Shown here: in pieces, positions 1-9,240 of the stretch
Numbering within the stretch: the stretch's first letter is position 1
Layout: the number at the start of each line of letters is the position of its first letter
Source: Cellulomonas fulva
GTDB taxonomy: Bacteria; Actinomycetota; Actinomycetes; Actinomycetales; Cellulomonadaceae
NCBI RefSeq assembly: GCF_018531375.1
Contig: NZ_JAHBOH010000001.1
Span: 186,001-250,000 of the forward strand
DNA length: 64,000 nt
Direction: 5' to 3'
Made by a program: the position numbers and the translations under genes
The notes under the pieces: generated by a model
What the model was told of the DNA's origin: nothing
What the model saw: the letters and a program-made list of their open reading frames with translations, nothing else
Database searches by the model: none

Positions 1-334
1 GCAGATCCCCGTCATCGCCTCGGCGGTGCTCGAGTCGATCCGCCTGCTCGCCAACGCGAGCCGGGTGCTCGCGGACAAGACCGTCGCGGGGCTCGTCGCC
101 AACGAGGAGAGGGCCCGCGCGTTCGCCGAGTCGTCGCCGTCGATCGTCACCCCGCTGAACCGCGTGATCGGCTACGAGGCCGCGGCGAAGATCGCCAAGC
201 ACGCCGTCAAGCACGGCCTGACGATCCGCCAGGCCGTGGTGGACCTGGGCTACGTCGAGCGCGGCGAGGTCACCGAGACCCAGCTCGACGAGGCCCTCGA
301 CGTCCTGAGCATGACCCGCCCGCCGCAGGCCTGA
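1..334 (+). CDS. fumC: Class II fumarate hydratase, C-terminal end (partial)
   Basis: The reading frame is open from base 2 and runs off the left edge, so only about 111 C-terminal residues are present. Class II fumarase interconverts fumarate and malate in the cytosolic TCA cycle. The visible part includes the helix that begins [16 protein letters not shown], the segment [20 protein letters not shown], and the small C-terminal domain ending near [16 protein letters not shown]; these match the end of FumC as I know the family. The catalytic SS loop lies upstream of the window. The gene converges on the efflux pump and ends just before a strong hairpin. The identification is secure; the true start cannot be seen. 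Confidence 0.93.
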   Translation, partial: QIPVIASAVLESIRLLANASRVLADKTVAGLVANEERARAFAESSPSIVTPLNRVIGYEAAAKIAKHAVKHGLTIRQAVVDLGYVERGEVTETQLDEALDVLSMTRPPQA

Positions 335-397
335 CGCTCCGGCCCCCGCGCCACGGTGCCGCGTCCTCCCGACGCGCGCTCCATGAGGCACCCGCGA

Positions 398-446
398 CGA
401 CGACGAGACGGTCGGTCCCCGCTCGGGACCGACCGTCTCGTCGTCG
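398..446. terminator. Bidirectional intrinsic terminator, fumC / MFS
   Basis: A perfect 22-bp inverted repeat (398-419 against 425-446) with a 5-nt loop sits between two convergent genes, 63 bases after the fumC stop and 14 bases before the end of the pump gene. It has no T-tract on either side, as is common in high-GC actinobacteria. It would serve both transcripts. Confidence 0.85.
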
Positions 447-459
447 GGGTGCGGTCGGC

Positions 460-2175
460 TCAGGCCGTCGTGGCCCGGGCCGTCGGCGCCGCGTCCGCGT
501 CGGCGCTCCGGTCGGCGACCGCGTCCGTCGTCGTGGTGCCCGCCCCGGCCGGGACAGCGCCGTGGTGCTGCGGACGGATCGCGTTCATCGCCAGCGCCGC
601 GATCAGACCGAGGACGAGCACCGCGGCCGTGAGCAGCAGCGTCTGCGAGACGGCGGTCGAGAAGCCCGCGTGCAGGGCGTCCATCGCCGCGGAACGGATC
701 TGCTCCGCGACGTCGGCCGGCACGCCGTCCGGCACCGGGAACGAGGCGCTGCCGCCGCCGGAGACCTGCGACGCGTCGACCTGGGACATGCCGTCGACGA
801 ACGGCTGACGTGCCTGCTCCGGCAACGACGCCGCGGCGTCGCTCGCCGCGCTCGGGATCGTCGTCGCCAGCCGGGACGTCAGCATCGCCACGATGGCCGC
901 GGAGCCGACGACACCGCCGATCTGCCGCGTCGTGTTGAACGCCCCCGCGCCGGCGCCGGCGGTGCGCTGGTCGAGGCCCGAGGTGGCCGCGGACGCGAGC
1001 GGCGAGAACAGGAAGCCCGTCCCGATGCCGAAGACCGTCATCGGCACGACGAGGTGCCAGACCTCGGCGTCGGGCTCGATCACGAGCGTCAGCCACACGA
1101 CGGTGGCCGCGACGATCGCGAAGCCCGTGGCGACGATCCACTTCGCCGGCACGCGGTCGGACAGGCGGCCGGCGAAGGGCGCGACCACGCCGGAGAGCAG
1201 CGAACCGCCGGCCCCGACCAGCGCAGCCCGCAGCGGGGTGAGCCCCAGCACGAGCTGCAGGTAGATGGTGAAGGGGAAGAACAGGCCGGTCATGGCGAAG
1301 GTCACCGCGAAGCCCGCGACGTTCGACAACGAGAAGTTGCGGACGTGGAACAGGCGCAGCGGCAGCAGCGCGTCGTCACCCATCCGTCGCTGCCACCAGA
1401 CGAACGCCCCGAGGACCAGCGCACCCGCGGCGATGCTCAGCCAGATGCCGGTGCCCCAGTCGAAGTTCTCGCCCTCCTGCAGCCCGAAGACGACCAGGAA
1501 CATCCCGACGATCGACAGCGCGACGCCCACGCCGTCGAACCGGCGCTGGTGCGTGGGCAGCGTCGGCAGGTTGCGGACGGCGAAGTACAGCGCGACCGCA
1601 CCGACGGGGATGTTGATGAAGAAGATGTACTCCCAGCCCCACGTCTCCACGAGCAGGCCGCCGAGCACGGGGCCGGTGATGGTCGCGACGCCCGCGACGG
1701 CGCCCCACACGCCCATGGCCGCGCCGCGACGGGCGGGCGGGAAGACCCGCGTGATCATCGACATGGTCTGCGGCGTCATGAGCGCCGCACCGATGCCCTG
1801 GAGCGCGCGGGCGGCGATGAGCAGCCCGATGGAGTCCGCCAGCCCGCACAGGAACGACGTCAGCGTGAAGACGACGAGGCCGACGATGAACACGGGTCGG
1901 GGGCCGAACCGGTCCCCCAGGCGGCCCGTCACGAGGAGCAGGACCGCGAACGTCAGCAGGTAGGCGCTGTTGACCCAGCCGACGGCGGTGATCGACGCGT
2001 CGAGCTCCTTGACCAGCGTGGGCACGGCGATGTTCACGATCGTCGTGTCCAGCATGATCATGAAGAAGCCGAGGCACAGCGCGGGCAGGACGCTCCACGG
2101 GCTGCGGCCGTGCAGGTCGACGAGCGCGGTCGCCGGCCCGGGGCGGCCGGGCGTGCCGGCGGAAGGACTGGTCAT
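460..2175 (-). CDS. MFS drug-efflux transporter, DHA2 (14-TM) family
   Basis: This is a 571-residue integral membrane protein of the EmrB/QacA type, predicted to expel drugs or other small toxic molecules by proton antiport. The first membrane helix starts near residue 30 and carries the DTTIVNIAVPTL signature of the DHA2 family. The antiporter motif GPVLGGLL follows the fifth helix, and the GRLGDRFGPRPVF loop matches MFS motif A. The length fits 14 membrane segments, with a polar Ala/Thr/Asp-rich tail. The ATG at 2175 is the natural start. The gene lies downstream of a PadR gene on the same strand, a usual regulator-pump pairing. The substrate cannot be read from the sequence. Confidence 0.9.
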   Translation of the reverse strand: MTSPSAGTPGRPGPATALVDLHGRSPWSVLPALCLGFFMIMLDTTIVNIAVPTLVKELDASITAVGWVNSAYLLTFAVLLLVTGRLGDRFGPRPVFIVGLVVFTLTSFLCGLADSIGLLIAARALQGIGAALMTPQTMSMITRVFPPARRGAAMGVWGAVAGVATITGPVLGGLLVETWGWEYIFFINIPVGAVALYFAVRNLPTLPTHQRRFDGVGVALSIVGMFLVVFGLQEGENFDWGTGIWLSIAAGALVLGAFVWWQRRMGDDALLPLRLFHVRNFSLSNVAGFAVTFAMTGLFFPFTIYLQLVLGLTPLRAALVGAGGSLLSGVVAPFAGRLSDRVPAKWIVATGFAIVAATVVWLTLVIEPDAEVWHLVVPMTVFGIGTGFLFSPLASAATSGLDQRTAGAGAGAFNTTRQIGGVVGSAAIVAMLTSRLATTIPSAASDAAASLPEQARQPFVDGMSQVDASQVSGGGSASFPVPDGVPADVAEQIRSAAMDALHAGFSTAVSQTLLLTAAVLVLGLIAALAMNAIRPQHHGAVPAGAGTTTTDAVADRSADADAAPTARATTA

Positions 2176-2197
2176 GGGTGGTGCCTCTCGCGGAGGG

Positions 2198-2217
2198 GCG
2201 CCGGCACGGGCCGGCGC
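2198..2217 (-). promoter_or_regulatory. Hairpin in the leader of the efflux-pump gene
   Basis: A perfect 8-bp inverted repeat (2198-2205 / 2210-2217) with a 4-nt loop lies 23 bases upstream of the pump start codon, between the PadR stop and the pump. It could attenuate read-through from PadR or fold in the leader of the pump mRNA. The function is inferred from position only. Confidence 0.35.
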
Positions 2218-2274
2218 CGCAACGGGCTCGGTTCGAGCGTAGGTCGGGGGTCTGACACGCGCCTGGCGCGGTCA

Positions 2275-2317
2275 GCGGGACGGGTCGACGGGGTCGGCGG
2301 GACGGGTCGACGGGTCG
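2275..2317. repeat. Direct repeat of about 21 bp after the PadR gene
   Basis: Two near-identical copies of a sequence starting GCGGGACGGGTCGACGGG lie back to back (about 2275-2296 and 2297-2317), immediately downstream of the PadR stop codon. No function is evident. Confidence 0.5.
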
Positions 2318-2318
2318 A

Positions 2319-2948
2319 TCAGGGGGCTGGGTCGGCGGGTGCACCCTCGGCCAGGGCGGCGCGGCGCCGGGCGACGAACTCGTCCGGCTTGCCCTCGCCC
2401 CAGCCCAGCCGGCCGGCGGCCAGGTCCTCGAGCAGGGCGGACAGCCAGGCGGTGCGGGCCTCGAGCAGCGCCAGGTCGTGCTCCAGGTCCAGGAGGTAGC
2501 GCCGCGGCAGGCCGTCGGCGCGCAGCTCGTCGTAGCGCGCCCGCATCGTCGCCGCGTCGGCGGTCTCGCGGTCCCGGCGCCGCGTGAGCTCGGCGAGGAC
2601 GACCTCGACGGGCAGGTGCGTCGACTCCGAGAGACCCACCGGGAGCACGGGGTACTCGGTGTGCGGATCACCCAGGAGGTGCGCGACCTGCTCGGCGAAC
2701 GCGGCCCGCCCCGCCTCGGTGATCCGGTACGTGGTGCGCTCGGGCCGTCGGCCCTCCCGCTCGGTCCGGACCGGCTCGACGAAGCCGTCCCGCTCGAGCC
2801 GCTCGACGCCGTGGTAGACCGCGCCGGGGTTCACGCGCACGAGGCGCGTGCTGTGCCGCAGGACCAGCGTCTGGTGCAGCTGGTACGGGTGCATCGGCTG
2901 CTCGTGCAGCAGCGAGAGCAGCACGACGGCGACCGCCGAGAGCGCCAT
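2319..2948 (-). CDS. PadR-family transcriptional regulator
   Basis: This is a 209-residue regulator. The N-terminal winged helix begins MALSAVAVVLLSLLHEQPMHPYQL and contains the PadR core VYHGVERLERDGFVEPVRTE followed by the wing RPERTTYRITEAG (about residues 40-80). The C-terminal half is helical and fits the dimerisation arm of longer, subfamily-2 PadR proteins. The chosen ATG at 2948 has a good GGAGG site 8 nt upstream. It lies upstream of the DHA2 pump on the same strand and divergent from the large FtsX operon, so it probably represses the pump, itself, or both flanks. The ligand is unknown. Confidence 0.88.
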   Translation of the reverse strand: MALSAVAVVLLSLLHEQPMHPYQLHQTLVLRHSTRLVRVNPGAVYHGVERLERDGFVEPVRTEREGRRPERTTYRITEAGRAAFAEQVAHLLGDPHTEYPVLPVGLSESTHLPVEVVLAELTRRRDRETADAATMRARYDELRADGLPRRYLLDLEHDLALLEARTAWLSALLEDLAAGRLGWGEGKPDEFVARRRAALAEGAPADPAP

Positions 2949-2976
2949 GACCGACCTCCGATGCCTCAGCTTTGAA

Positions 2977-2992
2977 TATTCCGTCCGGAATA
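2977..2992. promoter_or_regulatory. Candidate PadR operator (TATTCCG-TC-CGGAATA)
   Basis: A perfect 7-bp inverted repeat with a 2-bp spacer sits 29 bases upstream of the PadR start, in an unusually AT-rich patch of the divergent intergenic region. The position and symmetry suggest an autoregulatory operator that could also affect the FtsX operon. Binding is inferred. Confidence 0.5.
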
Positions 2993-3158
2993 GTACGCCC
3001 GAACTACTCCGCGACACCACGCGGACGGGTGTGTCTTTCGCCACCCGGAACCGGTACCGTCTCCCTCCGTGGACGGCGGGTGGGAACGCTCCCGCACCGC
3101 TTCTACGATCCACCGGGCGCACCGCCGCGCCGCACCGCCGCGACGACGAGGGGGCTCG

Positions 3159-6100
3159 ATGGGCTGGATGACGCGGCTCGTGCGCCACCGTGCCCGCGCC
3201 CAGGTCACGATCCTCGCGACGGTGACCGCCGTGACCGTCGTCGGCGCGACGCTGCTCGGGTCGTTCGCGCTGCTGCTCGCCGTGAACGAGAACCGGGCGC
3301 TCGACGTCGCGCTGAGCCGCGCGCCGGCCGCCGTCACCGACGTGGGTGTCCGCCTCGACCTCAGCCCGGACCAGCCGGCGCGCCCGGCCCTCGAGGCCGC
3401 CGACGAGTACCTGGACCGCCTGCTCGCCGGGCTGCCCGACGCCCGGACCCACTGGCTCCAGTCGCAGTGGCTCGCGGTGCAGGGCACCACGGACCCCGTC
3501 TCCCCGCTCGTCTACCTCGGAGCGGTCCCGACCGAGGTGACCGTGGTCGAGGGCACCTGGCCACCGGCGGCGGACGCCGACTCCGCCGTGCCCGTCGCCG
3601 TGCCCGTCGCCGTGCCGAGCGCTGCTGCCGAGAGGTACGACTGGGAGCCCGGCGACCGGATCGCGTTCGAGGGCACGAGCGAGCGCTCGCAGGGCGAGCT
3701 CGTGGTCGCCGCGGTGTACGTGGCGGAGCCGCCGCGCGCCGCGTGGAGCCGCGAGGTCCTCAGGGGCCGCCTGCACGAGGCCGCCTACCCCTACCCGGGG
3801 ACGTTCGGCTTCGTCACGACGAACGCGTGGGGACCGCTCCTGGTCGACCCCGACGTGCTGCTGTCCGGGAAGGTCGCGACGCAGTCCGTTCAGGCGGTCG
3901 CGCTGCCGGACCTGGACCACGCGACGCGCGCGGACGTCGAAGGGCTGCGGACCCGGCTGTCCACCGCGCAGCAGGACGCGACCGCCGCCTCGGGCGAGGT
4001 CGCGGCCTCGGCGGACGTGACCACGGACCTCGACACGACGATCGACACCGCCACGGCCGACCTCGACGTGACGCACGTCAGCGTGGTCCTGCTCGGGCTG
4101 ATGCTCGTCGTCGTCGCGGTCACCGTGCTCCTGCTGGCGGCGCGCCTGCTCGCCGAGCGCCGGGCGCCCGAGCAGACCCTCATGTCCTCCCGCGGCGCGT
4201 CCGGCGGCCAGCTCCTCGGGCTCGCGGCGTCCGAGGCGCTCGTCGTCGCGGTGCTCACGGCGCTCGCGGCACCGTGGCTCGCCCGGCTGCTGTTCTGGGG
4301 CGTCACCAGCGTGCCGGCGTTGCGGGGCGCCGGGCTGCACGTGGACCCGGGCCACCCGGTGTCGCTGTGGGTCACCTGCGGCGTGGGGGCGGCGCTGCTC
4401 GCGGGCGTGCTCGTCGGTCCCCTGCTGCGGCGCCGCGGTTCGGTCGTGGACACCGAGCAGCAGCTCGTCCGGCAGGACCGCAAGCAGGCGCTCGCACGGT
4501 CGGGCGCCGACCTGGCGGTCGTCGCGCTCGCCGCCGTCGCGCTGTGGCAGCTGTCCACCCAGGGCTCGCCCGTGGTCGCCGGGTCGGGACGCATCGACCC
4601 GCTCCTGGTCGCCGCGCCGGCGCTCGCCCTGCTCGCGGGCGGCGTGCTGGCCGCGCGCGCCCTCCCGCTCGTCGCGTCGGTCGGCGAACGGCTCGCGACC
4701 CGGACGCGCACCCTCGTCGCACCGCTCGCCACCTGGGAGGTCAGCCGCCGCCCGGGGCGTGCGTCCGGAGCCGCCCTGCTGCTCACGCTCGCCATCGCGG
4801 TGGGCACCTTCGGCCAGGGCTACCTGCAGACCTGGCGCACCTCGCAGCAGGACCAGGCGGAGGCGGCGATCGGGACGGACCTGCGCGTCGTCGACGCCGA
4901 CGGCACCCCGCTGGAGCAGGCCGCGGTCGTCGCCGACGAGCACGCGCTGCAGATCGCCAGTCCCGTCGGGTTCGCCGACGCGGGTCTGGGCATCGCCACG
5001 GGCCGTGAGGACGCGACCAACGCATCCATGACGCGGCTGCTCGTGCTCGACACCCGCCACACCGCCGATCTGGTGCGAGGGCGGGCGCCGGACGACGCAC
5101 CCGGCGGCTGGGCCGCCCTGACCGGGGGCCTCGCGCCGACGTCCTACGTGACGGGTCCGCCCGTCCCCGCCGGCACCACCGAGCTGACGCTCACGCTGAC
5201 GACCTACCTCTCCCTCCCGCTGCCGTCCGCGCTCTCGATCTCGCTGGTCGTGCAGGACCAGCACGGGCTGCGCACGCCGCTCGAGCTGCCGTCGTTCTCG
5301 GTGGGCTCGGAGGAGCCGGTCGACCACCGGGTCGAGCTCGCGATCCCGGAGGGGGTCGGTCCGCTGCAGATCGTCGCCGCGACCGCCCGGATCGCCCTCG
5401 GCGAGGGCGAGGAGCCGGCCGAGCCCGGCGACCGGACGCTGCCGACCTTCGCGGTGCACCTCACCGACCTGACCGCCCGGGCGGAGGACGGGACCACCAC
5501 CCCGATCGACCTCACGCGCGCGACCTGGGTGGTGCAGGCGACCACGCCCGGCTGGAGCAGCCAGCTCCCCACCACCTGGGCCGACGAGGAGGGCATGCAC
5601 CTCGCGGGCGCGCTGCCGCTCGTCGTCGCCGACGCCTCGGCCTTCTCGATCACGTCCTTCCGGCCCGAGCCGATCGTGCACGCGCTGGTCACCCCCGGGG
5701 TGCTGGAGGACCTCGGCGCCGACCAGGACGACACGCTCGTCGTCGACGTCGGGGGCGCCCCGGTGCAGCTGCGGGTCGACCGGGTGGTGGACTACCTGCC
5801 GGGCATGCCGCGCGGGCAGGGCGTGCTCGTCGACGCCGACGCGATCAGCCGCGCGTCGTGGGCGCGCGGGTCCGCCGCGACGTTCTCCGACGAGTGGTGG
5901 GCACGGGTCGACGAGGCCGACGCCCCGGCCGCCGCGCAGCGTCTGACCAGGGCCGAGATGGGCACCGTCACGACCCTCGTGGGCGTCCGTGCCGAGGCGA
6001 CCGACGGCCCCCTGCGCGTCGGCATCCAGGCCGCGCTCTGGCTCGTGATCGTGGCGTCCGCGGGCCTGGCCGTCGCGGGCATCGCGATGAGCGCGACCGT

Positions 6101-6449
6101 CGCGGTGCGCACGCGGCGCCTCGAGCTCGCGCGGCTCCAAGCGCTCGGCGCCTCGCGGTCCTCGCTGGTGCGTGCCGTGCTCGCCGAGCACGCGCTGCTC
6201 GGCGCGGTGGGCATCGCCGCGGGGCTGGCCGTGGGCTACCTGCTCGCCACCGTGCTGTCCCCGGTGATCACCGTCTCCGCCGCGGGCCTGCCGCCGGTGC
6301 CGCCCGTGGTGCTGCAGTGGCCGTGGGCGGCGCAGCTGGCGTTCGTCGGCGGCACCGCCCTGGCGTGCGGGATCGTCGTGCTGACCGTCGCCCAGCTGCT
6401 GCTGCGGCGCGCGTCCGGCGCACTGCTCCGACTGGGGGACGAGGGATGA
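3159..6449 (+). CDS. FtsX-like ABC transporter permease (large, 1)
   Basis: This is a 1096-residue membrane protein. An N-terminal anchor (about residues 15-38) precedes a long extracytoplasmic region. A first set of helices (about 310-600, starting VVLLGLMLVVVAVTVLLL) is followed by a second large extracytoplasmic part, and a C-terminal FtsX domain of three helices includes VAVRTRRLELARLQALGASR, the cytoplasmic helix that contacts the ATPase. This architecture is known in MacB/LolC-like and cell-envelope systems. I chose ATG 3159, preceded by GAGGGGG, over the more upstream in-frame GTG at 3069. A short tandem duplication gives PVAVPVAVP near residue 148. It overlaps the next gene by ATGA. 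The substrate is unknown. Confidence 0.85.
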   Translation: MGWMTRLVRHRARAQVTILATVTAVTVVGATLLGSFALLLAVNENRALDVALSRAPAAVTDVGVRLDLSPDQPARPALEAADEYLDRLLAGLPDARTHWLQSQWLAVQGTTDPVSPLVYLGAVPTEVTVVEGTWPPAADADSAVPVAVPVAVPSAAAERYDWEPGDRIAFEGTSERSQGELVVAAVYVAEPPRAAWSREVLRGRLHEAAYPYPGTFGFVTTNAWGPLLVDPDVLLSGKVATQSVQAVALPDLDHATRADVEGLRTRLSTAQQDATAASGEVAASADVTTDLDTTIDTATADLDVTHVSVVLLGLMLVVVAVTVLLLAARLLAERRAPEQTLMSSRGASGGQLLGLAASEALVVAVLTALAAPWLARLLFWGVTSVPALRGAGLHVDPGHPVSLWVTCGVGAALLAGVLVGPLLRRRGSVVDTEQQLVRQDRKQALARSGADLAVVALAAVALWQLSTQGSPVVAGSGRIDPLLVAAPALALLAGGVLAARALPLVASVGERLATRTRTLVAPLATWEVSRRPGRASGAALLLTLAIAVGTFGQGYLQTWRTSQQDQAEAAIGTDLRVVDADGTPLEQAAVVADEHALQIASPVGFADAGLGIATGREDATNASMTRLLVLDTRHTADLVRGRAPDDAPGGWAALTGGLAPTSYVTGPPVPAGTTELTLTLTTYLSLPLPSALSISLVVQDQHGLRTPLELPSFSVGSEEPVDHRVELAIPEGVGPLQIVAATARIALGEGEEPAEPGDRTLPTFAVHLTDLTARAEDGTTTPIDLTRATWVVQATTPGWSSQLPTTWADEEGMHLAGALPLVVADASAFSITSFRPEPIVHALVTPGVLEDLGADQDDTLVVDVGGAPVQLRVDRVVDYLPGMPRGQGVLVDADAISRASWARGSAATFSDEWWARVDEADAPAAAQRLTRAEMGTVTTLVGVRAEATDGPLRVGIQAALWLVIVASAGLAVAGIAMSATVAVRTRRLELARLQALGASRSSLVRAVLAEHALLGAVGIAAGLAVGYLLATVLSPVITVSAAGLPPVPPVVLQWPWAAQLAFVGGTALACGIVVLTVAQLLLRRASGALLRLGDEG

Positions 6450-9217
6450 CGCACCGACCCACCGCCCCGGACGCGACGCGCGCGCCACGCAGCCTGCGCA
6501 CGTCGTCGCGTGCGGTCACGGCCGCCGGCCCGCTCGTCGCACGGCGACGCGCCGCGGCCGACCGCGGGATGCTCGTCCTGCTCGGGCTCCTGCTCGGGGC
6601 CGTCGTGGTCGCGGCCCTCGCCGCGCCCCGAATGGTGAACTCGGTCGCCGACGACGGCATCCGGTTCGCGGTGCAGGAGTCGCGCCCCTCGAGCGACCTC
6701 GTCGCGCGGTTGGACCCCGGCGCGGGCACCGGGGCGATCCGGGACGACGCCGCGGCCGAGCGCACGGTCGTCGCCGCACGCGACCTGGACGCGAACCTGC
6801 CCCCCGAGCTCGCGGACGTGCTCGGCGAGCCGGGCATCGCGCTGACGGCCTTCGCCTGGCCGGCGCGGCCGGAGGGCGTGCAGGTCGTCGGCCGCCTCGG
6901 CTACGCGGGCAGCGACGTCGTGCGGTGGGTCGACGGGCGCGCGCCGGAGGCGTCGCCCCAGCCGGAGCTCGCGGACGACGCCCCGGTGGCGTCGCTCGCC
7001 CGGCGGGTGGAGGTCGGGGTCACCGCCCGGGCCGCGCGCGAGCTCGGCTTCTCCCCCGGCGACGAGATCCGGGTCGGCGGGCTGCTCGTCACCCAGCTCA
7101 CGGCCGTCGTCACCGGCACGTACGAGGTCGTCGACCCCGCGCAGGCCCAGTGGGTCGACCTGCCGGAGTTCGTCGCACCCACGCCCGGTCCCGCCAACAC
7201 CGACTCGGTCGCCGGCGTGGGCTTCCTGACGACCGACGCCTCGCTGCCCGACCTCCTCGCCGCCGTCCAGCCCAGCGCCGCCACCCTGCTGGTGCGGTTC
7301 CCCGCCGACGCCCCCTCGCTGACGGCCGCCGAGGGGCCCGAGGTCGCCGCGACGGCGACCGGGCTGGTCGCGGACCCCACGCCGCTCACGGTCGGCGACG
7401 GTCGCGTGCCCTCCGTCACGACCGAGCTGCCGGCCGTGCTCGAGTCCTACGCGAGCAGGCTGGCCGGGGCGACGGCCCAGGCGTCGGTCGTCATGCTCGG
7501 CCTCGTCACGGCCGGCGGGCTGGTCCTGGTGCTCGCCGCCCGGCTGCTGACGATGCGGCGGCGGCGGTTCCTCGACGTCGAGCGGGCACGCGGCGCGGCC
7601 GTCGCCTCGGTCGGCTGGCGGGCGCTGCTCGAGTCCGTGCCGCTCACCGCGCTCGCGGCGACCGCGGGCGCGCTGCTCACCTGGGCGCTGCTCCCCTCGG
7701 GCCGCGGCACCCCGTGGCCCGCCGTGCTCGTCGTGCTCACCGGCGTCCTGGCGCCGCCCCTGCTCGCCGCGACGGCCGTCATCCCCGCGTGGGCCGGCCG
7801 GCGGGTCCCCGCCAACCGCGCCGACCGCGAGCGCGCGGCACGCCAGCGCCGGACGCGCCGGCTCGTGGCCGAGCTGGCCGTCCTCGCCCTCGCGGCTGCG
7901 GCCTTCTTCTCCGTGCGAGCACGCGGGCTGCGGCCGACGCGCACCGGTGACGTCGACTGGCTCCTGGCCGCGACGCCCGTGCTCCTGGCCGCCGCCGCGA
8001 CCCTCCTCGTCGTGCACCTGCTCCCGCCCGTGGTGCGCGCGGCGGCGCGCACCGCCGTGCGGGGGACCGGGGTCGCGGCGCTGGTGGCGACGCGGCGCGC
8101 GGTCGCCGGGAGCCGGACCGCGATCCCCGCGCTCACCACGACGGTCGCGGTCGCGCTCGTCGTGTTCTGCGGCGTGACGTCGACGACGGTCGACCGCGGG
8201 CAGGAGCGTGCCGCCGACCTCGTCGTGCAGGCCGACGTCCGGCTGGACGGTCCGGTGCCCGACGAGGCGGTCGCCGCGCTCCGCGCGGCGCCGGGAGTGG
8301 TGGCCGCCGCGGGCGCGACGCGCCTCGAGGGCCGGACGTTCGGCATCGGCTCGGGCATCAGCGCCCGGCTCCTCGCGGTCGACGCCGAGCAGCTCGCGGC
8401 CGTGCGGGCCGCGCTGGGCGCGGACGACGACGGCCTCGCGGCCCTCGCCGCCGCCGACGGCGGGACCCGCGTCCCGGCGCTCGTCAGCCCGAGCCTGCTC
8501 AGCACGGCGCGCACCCTCGACCCGCACGTGTGGGTGCGGGAGGAGTTCGCGCCCCTGGAGGTGCTCGGCACGACGAGCATCACGGGCAGCGCCGAGCCCA
8601 CCGCGACCGTCGTCGTGGACCGGTCCGCCCTCGAGGCGGCGACGGGCAGCGACCTGCAGGTCGACACGGTCTGGGTGGCCGGACCGGGCGCGACGGAGGC
8701 GGTCGCGGCGAGCGGGCTCGCCAGCACCGGCGGCGTCGCCGTCCTCTCGCGCTCGGACTGGCTCGACGCGTGGCAGCTGTCCCCGCTGACGGCCGGGCTG
8801 CGCAGCCTGCTGGGCGCCGCGGCGCTCGCGCTCGCGCTGCTCGCGGGCATCGCCCTGCTGCTCACCGTCGTCGCGACGTCCCGCGACCGGCGGGCGACGG
8901 TCAACGTCCTGCGGACCCTCGGGGCGTCCGAGCGCACCGGGAGCCGGATCGCGGCCGTCGAGGTGCTGCCGACGGCGATCGCCGCGCTGCTCGCCGGCTC
9001 CGTGATCGGCGTCGCGGTCCCGTGGCTGCTGACGAGCGCGCTCGGGCTCGGTGCGCTGACCGGCGAGCCGTCGGGCACGCGGGTGGTGGTGACCTGGCAG
9101 CCGTTCGCGCTCGCGGTCGTGGCCGTCGTGGTCGCGATCGCGGCGGCCACGCAGGTCGAGGCCTGGCTCCGGCGGCACGACGACCTGGCGGGGGCCATCC
9201 GGGAGGCGGAACGATGA
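6446..9217 (+). CDS. FtsX-like ABC transporter permease (large, 2)
   Basis: This 923-residue protein is the partner of the preceding permease and starts inside its stop codon (ATGA). An N-terminal helix (GMLVLLGLLLGAVVVAALAA, about residues 42-61) leads to a large extracytoplasmic domain. The first membrane set begins about residue 345 (VVMLGLVTAGGLVLVLAARLL), a central soluble domain follows, and a C-terminal FtsX domain contains ATVNVLRTLGASERTGSR. The two permeases are homologous in plan but clearly diverged, which fits a heterodimeric transporter core. Translational coupling to the neighbours suggests equal stoichiometry. Confidence 0.83.
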   Translation: MTHRPTAPDATRAPRSLRTSSRAVTAAGPLVARRRAAADRGMLVLLGLLLGAVVVAALAAPRMVNSVADDGIRFAVQESRPSSDLVARLDPGAGTGAIRDDAAAERTVVAARDLDANLPPELADVLGEPGIALTAFAWPARPEGVQVVGRLGYAGSDVVRWVDGRAPEASPQPELADDAPVASLARRVEVGVTARAARELGFSPGDEIRVGGLLVTQLTAVVTGTYEVVDPAQAQWVDLPEFVAPTPGPANTDSVAGVGFLTTDASLPDLLAAVQPSAATLLVRFPADAPSLTAAEGPEVAATATGLVADPTPLTVGDGRVPSVTTELPAVLESYASRLAGATAQASVVMLGLVTAGGLVLVLAARLLTMRRRRFLDVERARGAAVASVGWRALLESVPLTALAATAGALLTWALLPSGRGTPWPAVLVVLTGVLAPPLLAATAVIPAWAGRRVPANRADRERAARQRRTRRLVAELAVLALAAAAFFSVRARGLRPTRTGDVDWLLAATPVLLAAAATLLVVHLLPPVVRAAARTAVRGTGVAALVATRRAVAGSRTAIPALTTTVAVALVVFCGVTSTTVDRGQERAADLVVQADVRLDGPVPDEAVAALRAAPGVVAAAGATRLEGRTFGIGSGISARLLAVDAEQLAAVRAALGADDDGLAALAAADGGTRVPALVSPSLLSTARTLDPHVWVREEFAPLEVLGTTSITGSAEPTATVVVDRSALEAATGSDLQVDTVWVAGPGATEAVAASGLASTGGVAVLSRSDWLDAWQLSPLTAGLRSLLGAAALALALLAGIALLLTVVATSRDRRATVNVLRTLGASERTGSRIAAVEVLPTAIAALLAGSVIGVAVPWLLTSALGLGALTGEPSGTRVVVTWQPFALAVVAVVVAIAAATQVEAWLRRHDDLAGAIREAER

Positions 9218-9240
9218 GCACGACGAGGGAGGGCGCATGA
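9214..9240 (+). CDS. 8-codon ORF bridging permease 2 and ATPase 1
   Basis: An ATG at 9214 overlaps the permease stop (ATGA), reads MSTTREGA, and stops at 9238-9240, where its TGA overlaps the ATG of the ATPase (again ATGA). The stretch also contains the GGGAGGG ribosome-binding sequence for the ATPase. It may be a re-initiation bridge, or simply a Shine-Dalgarno region that happens to be open. No peptide function is claimed. Confidence 0.25.
   Translation: MSTTREGA

Noticed and set aside
2319-6488. A very long minus-strand open frame through the PadR and first permease region
   Set aside because: Only its last 209 codons are a real protein (PadR). The rest is Arg/Gly/Asp-rich antisense frame of the permease, a common result of very high GC at third positions.
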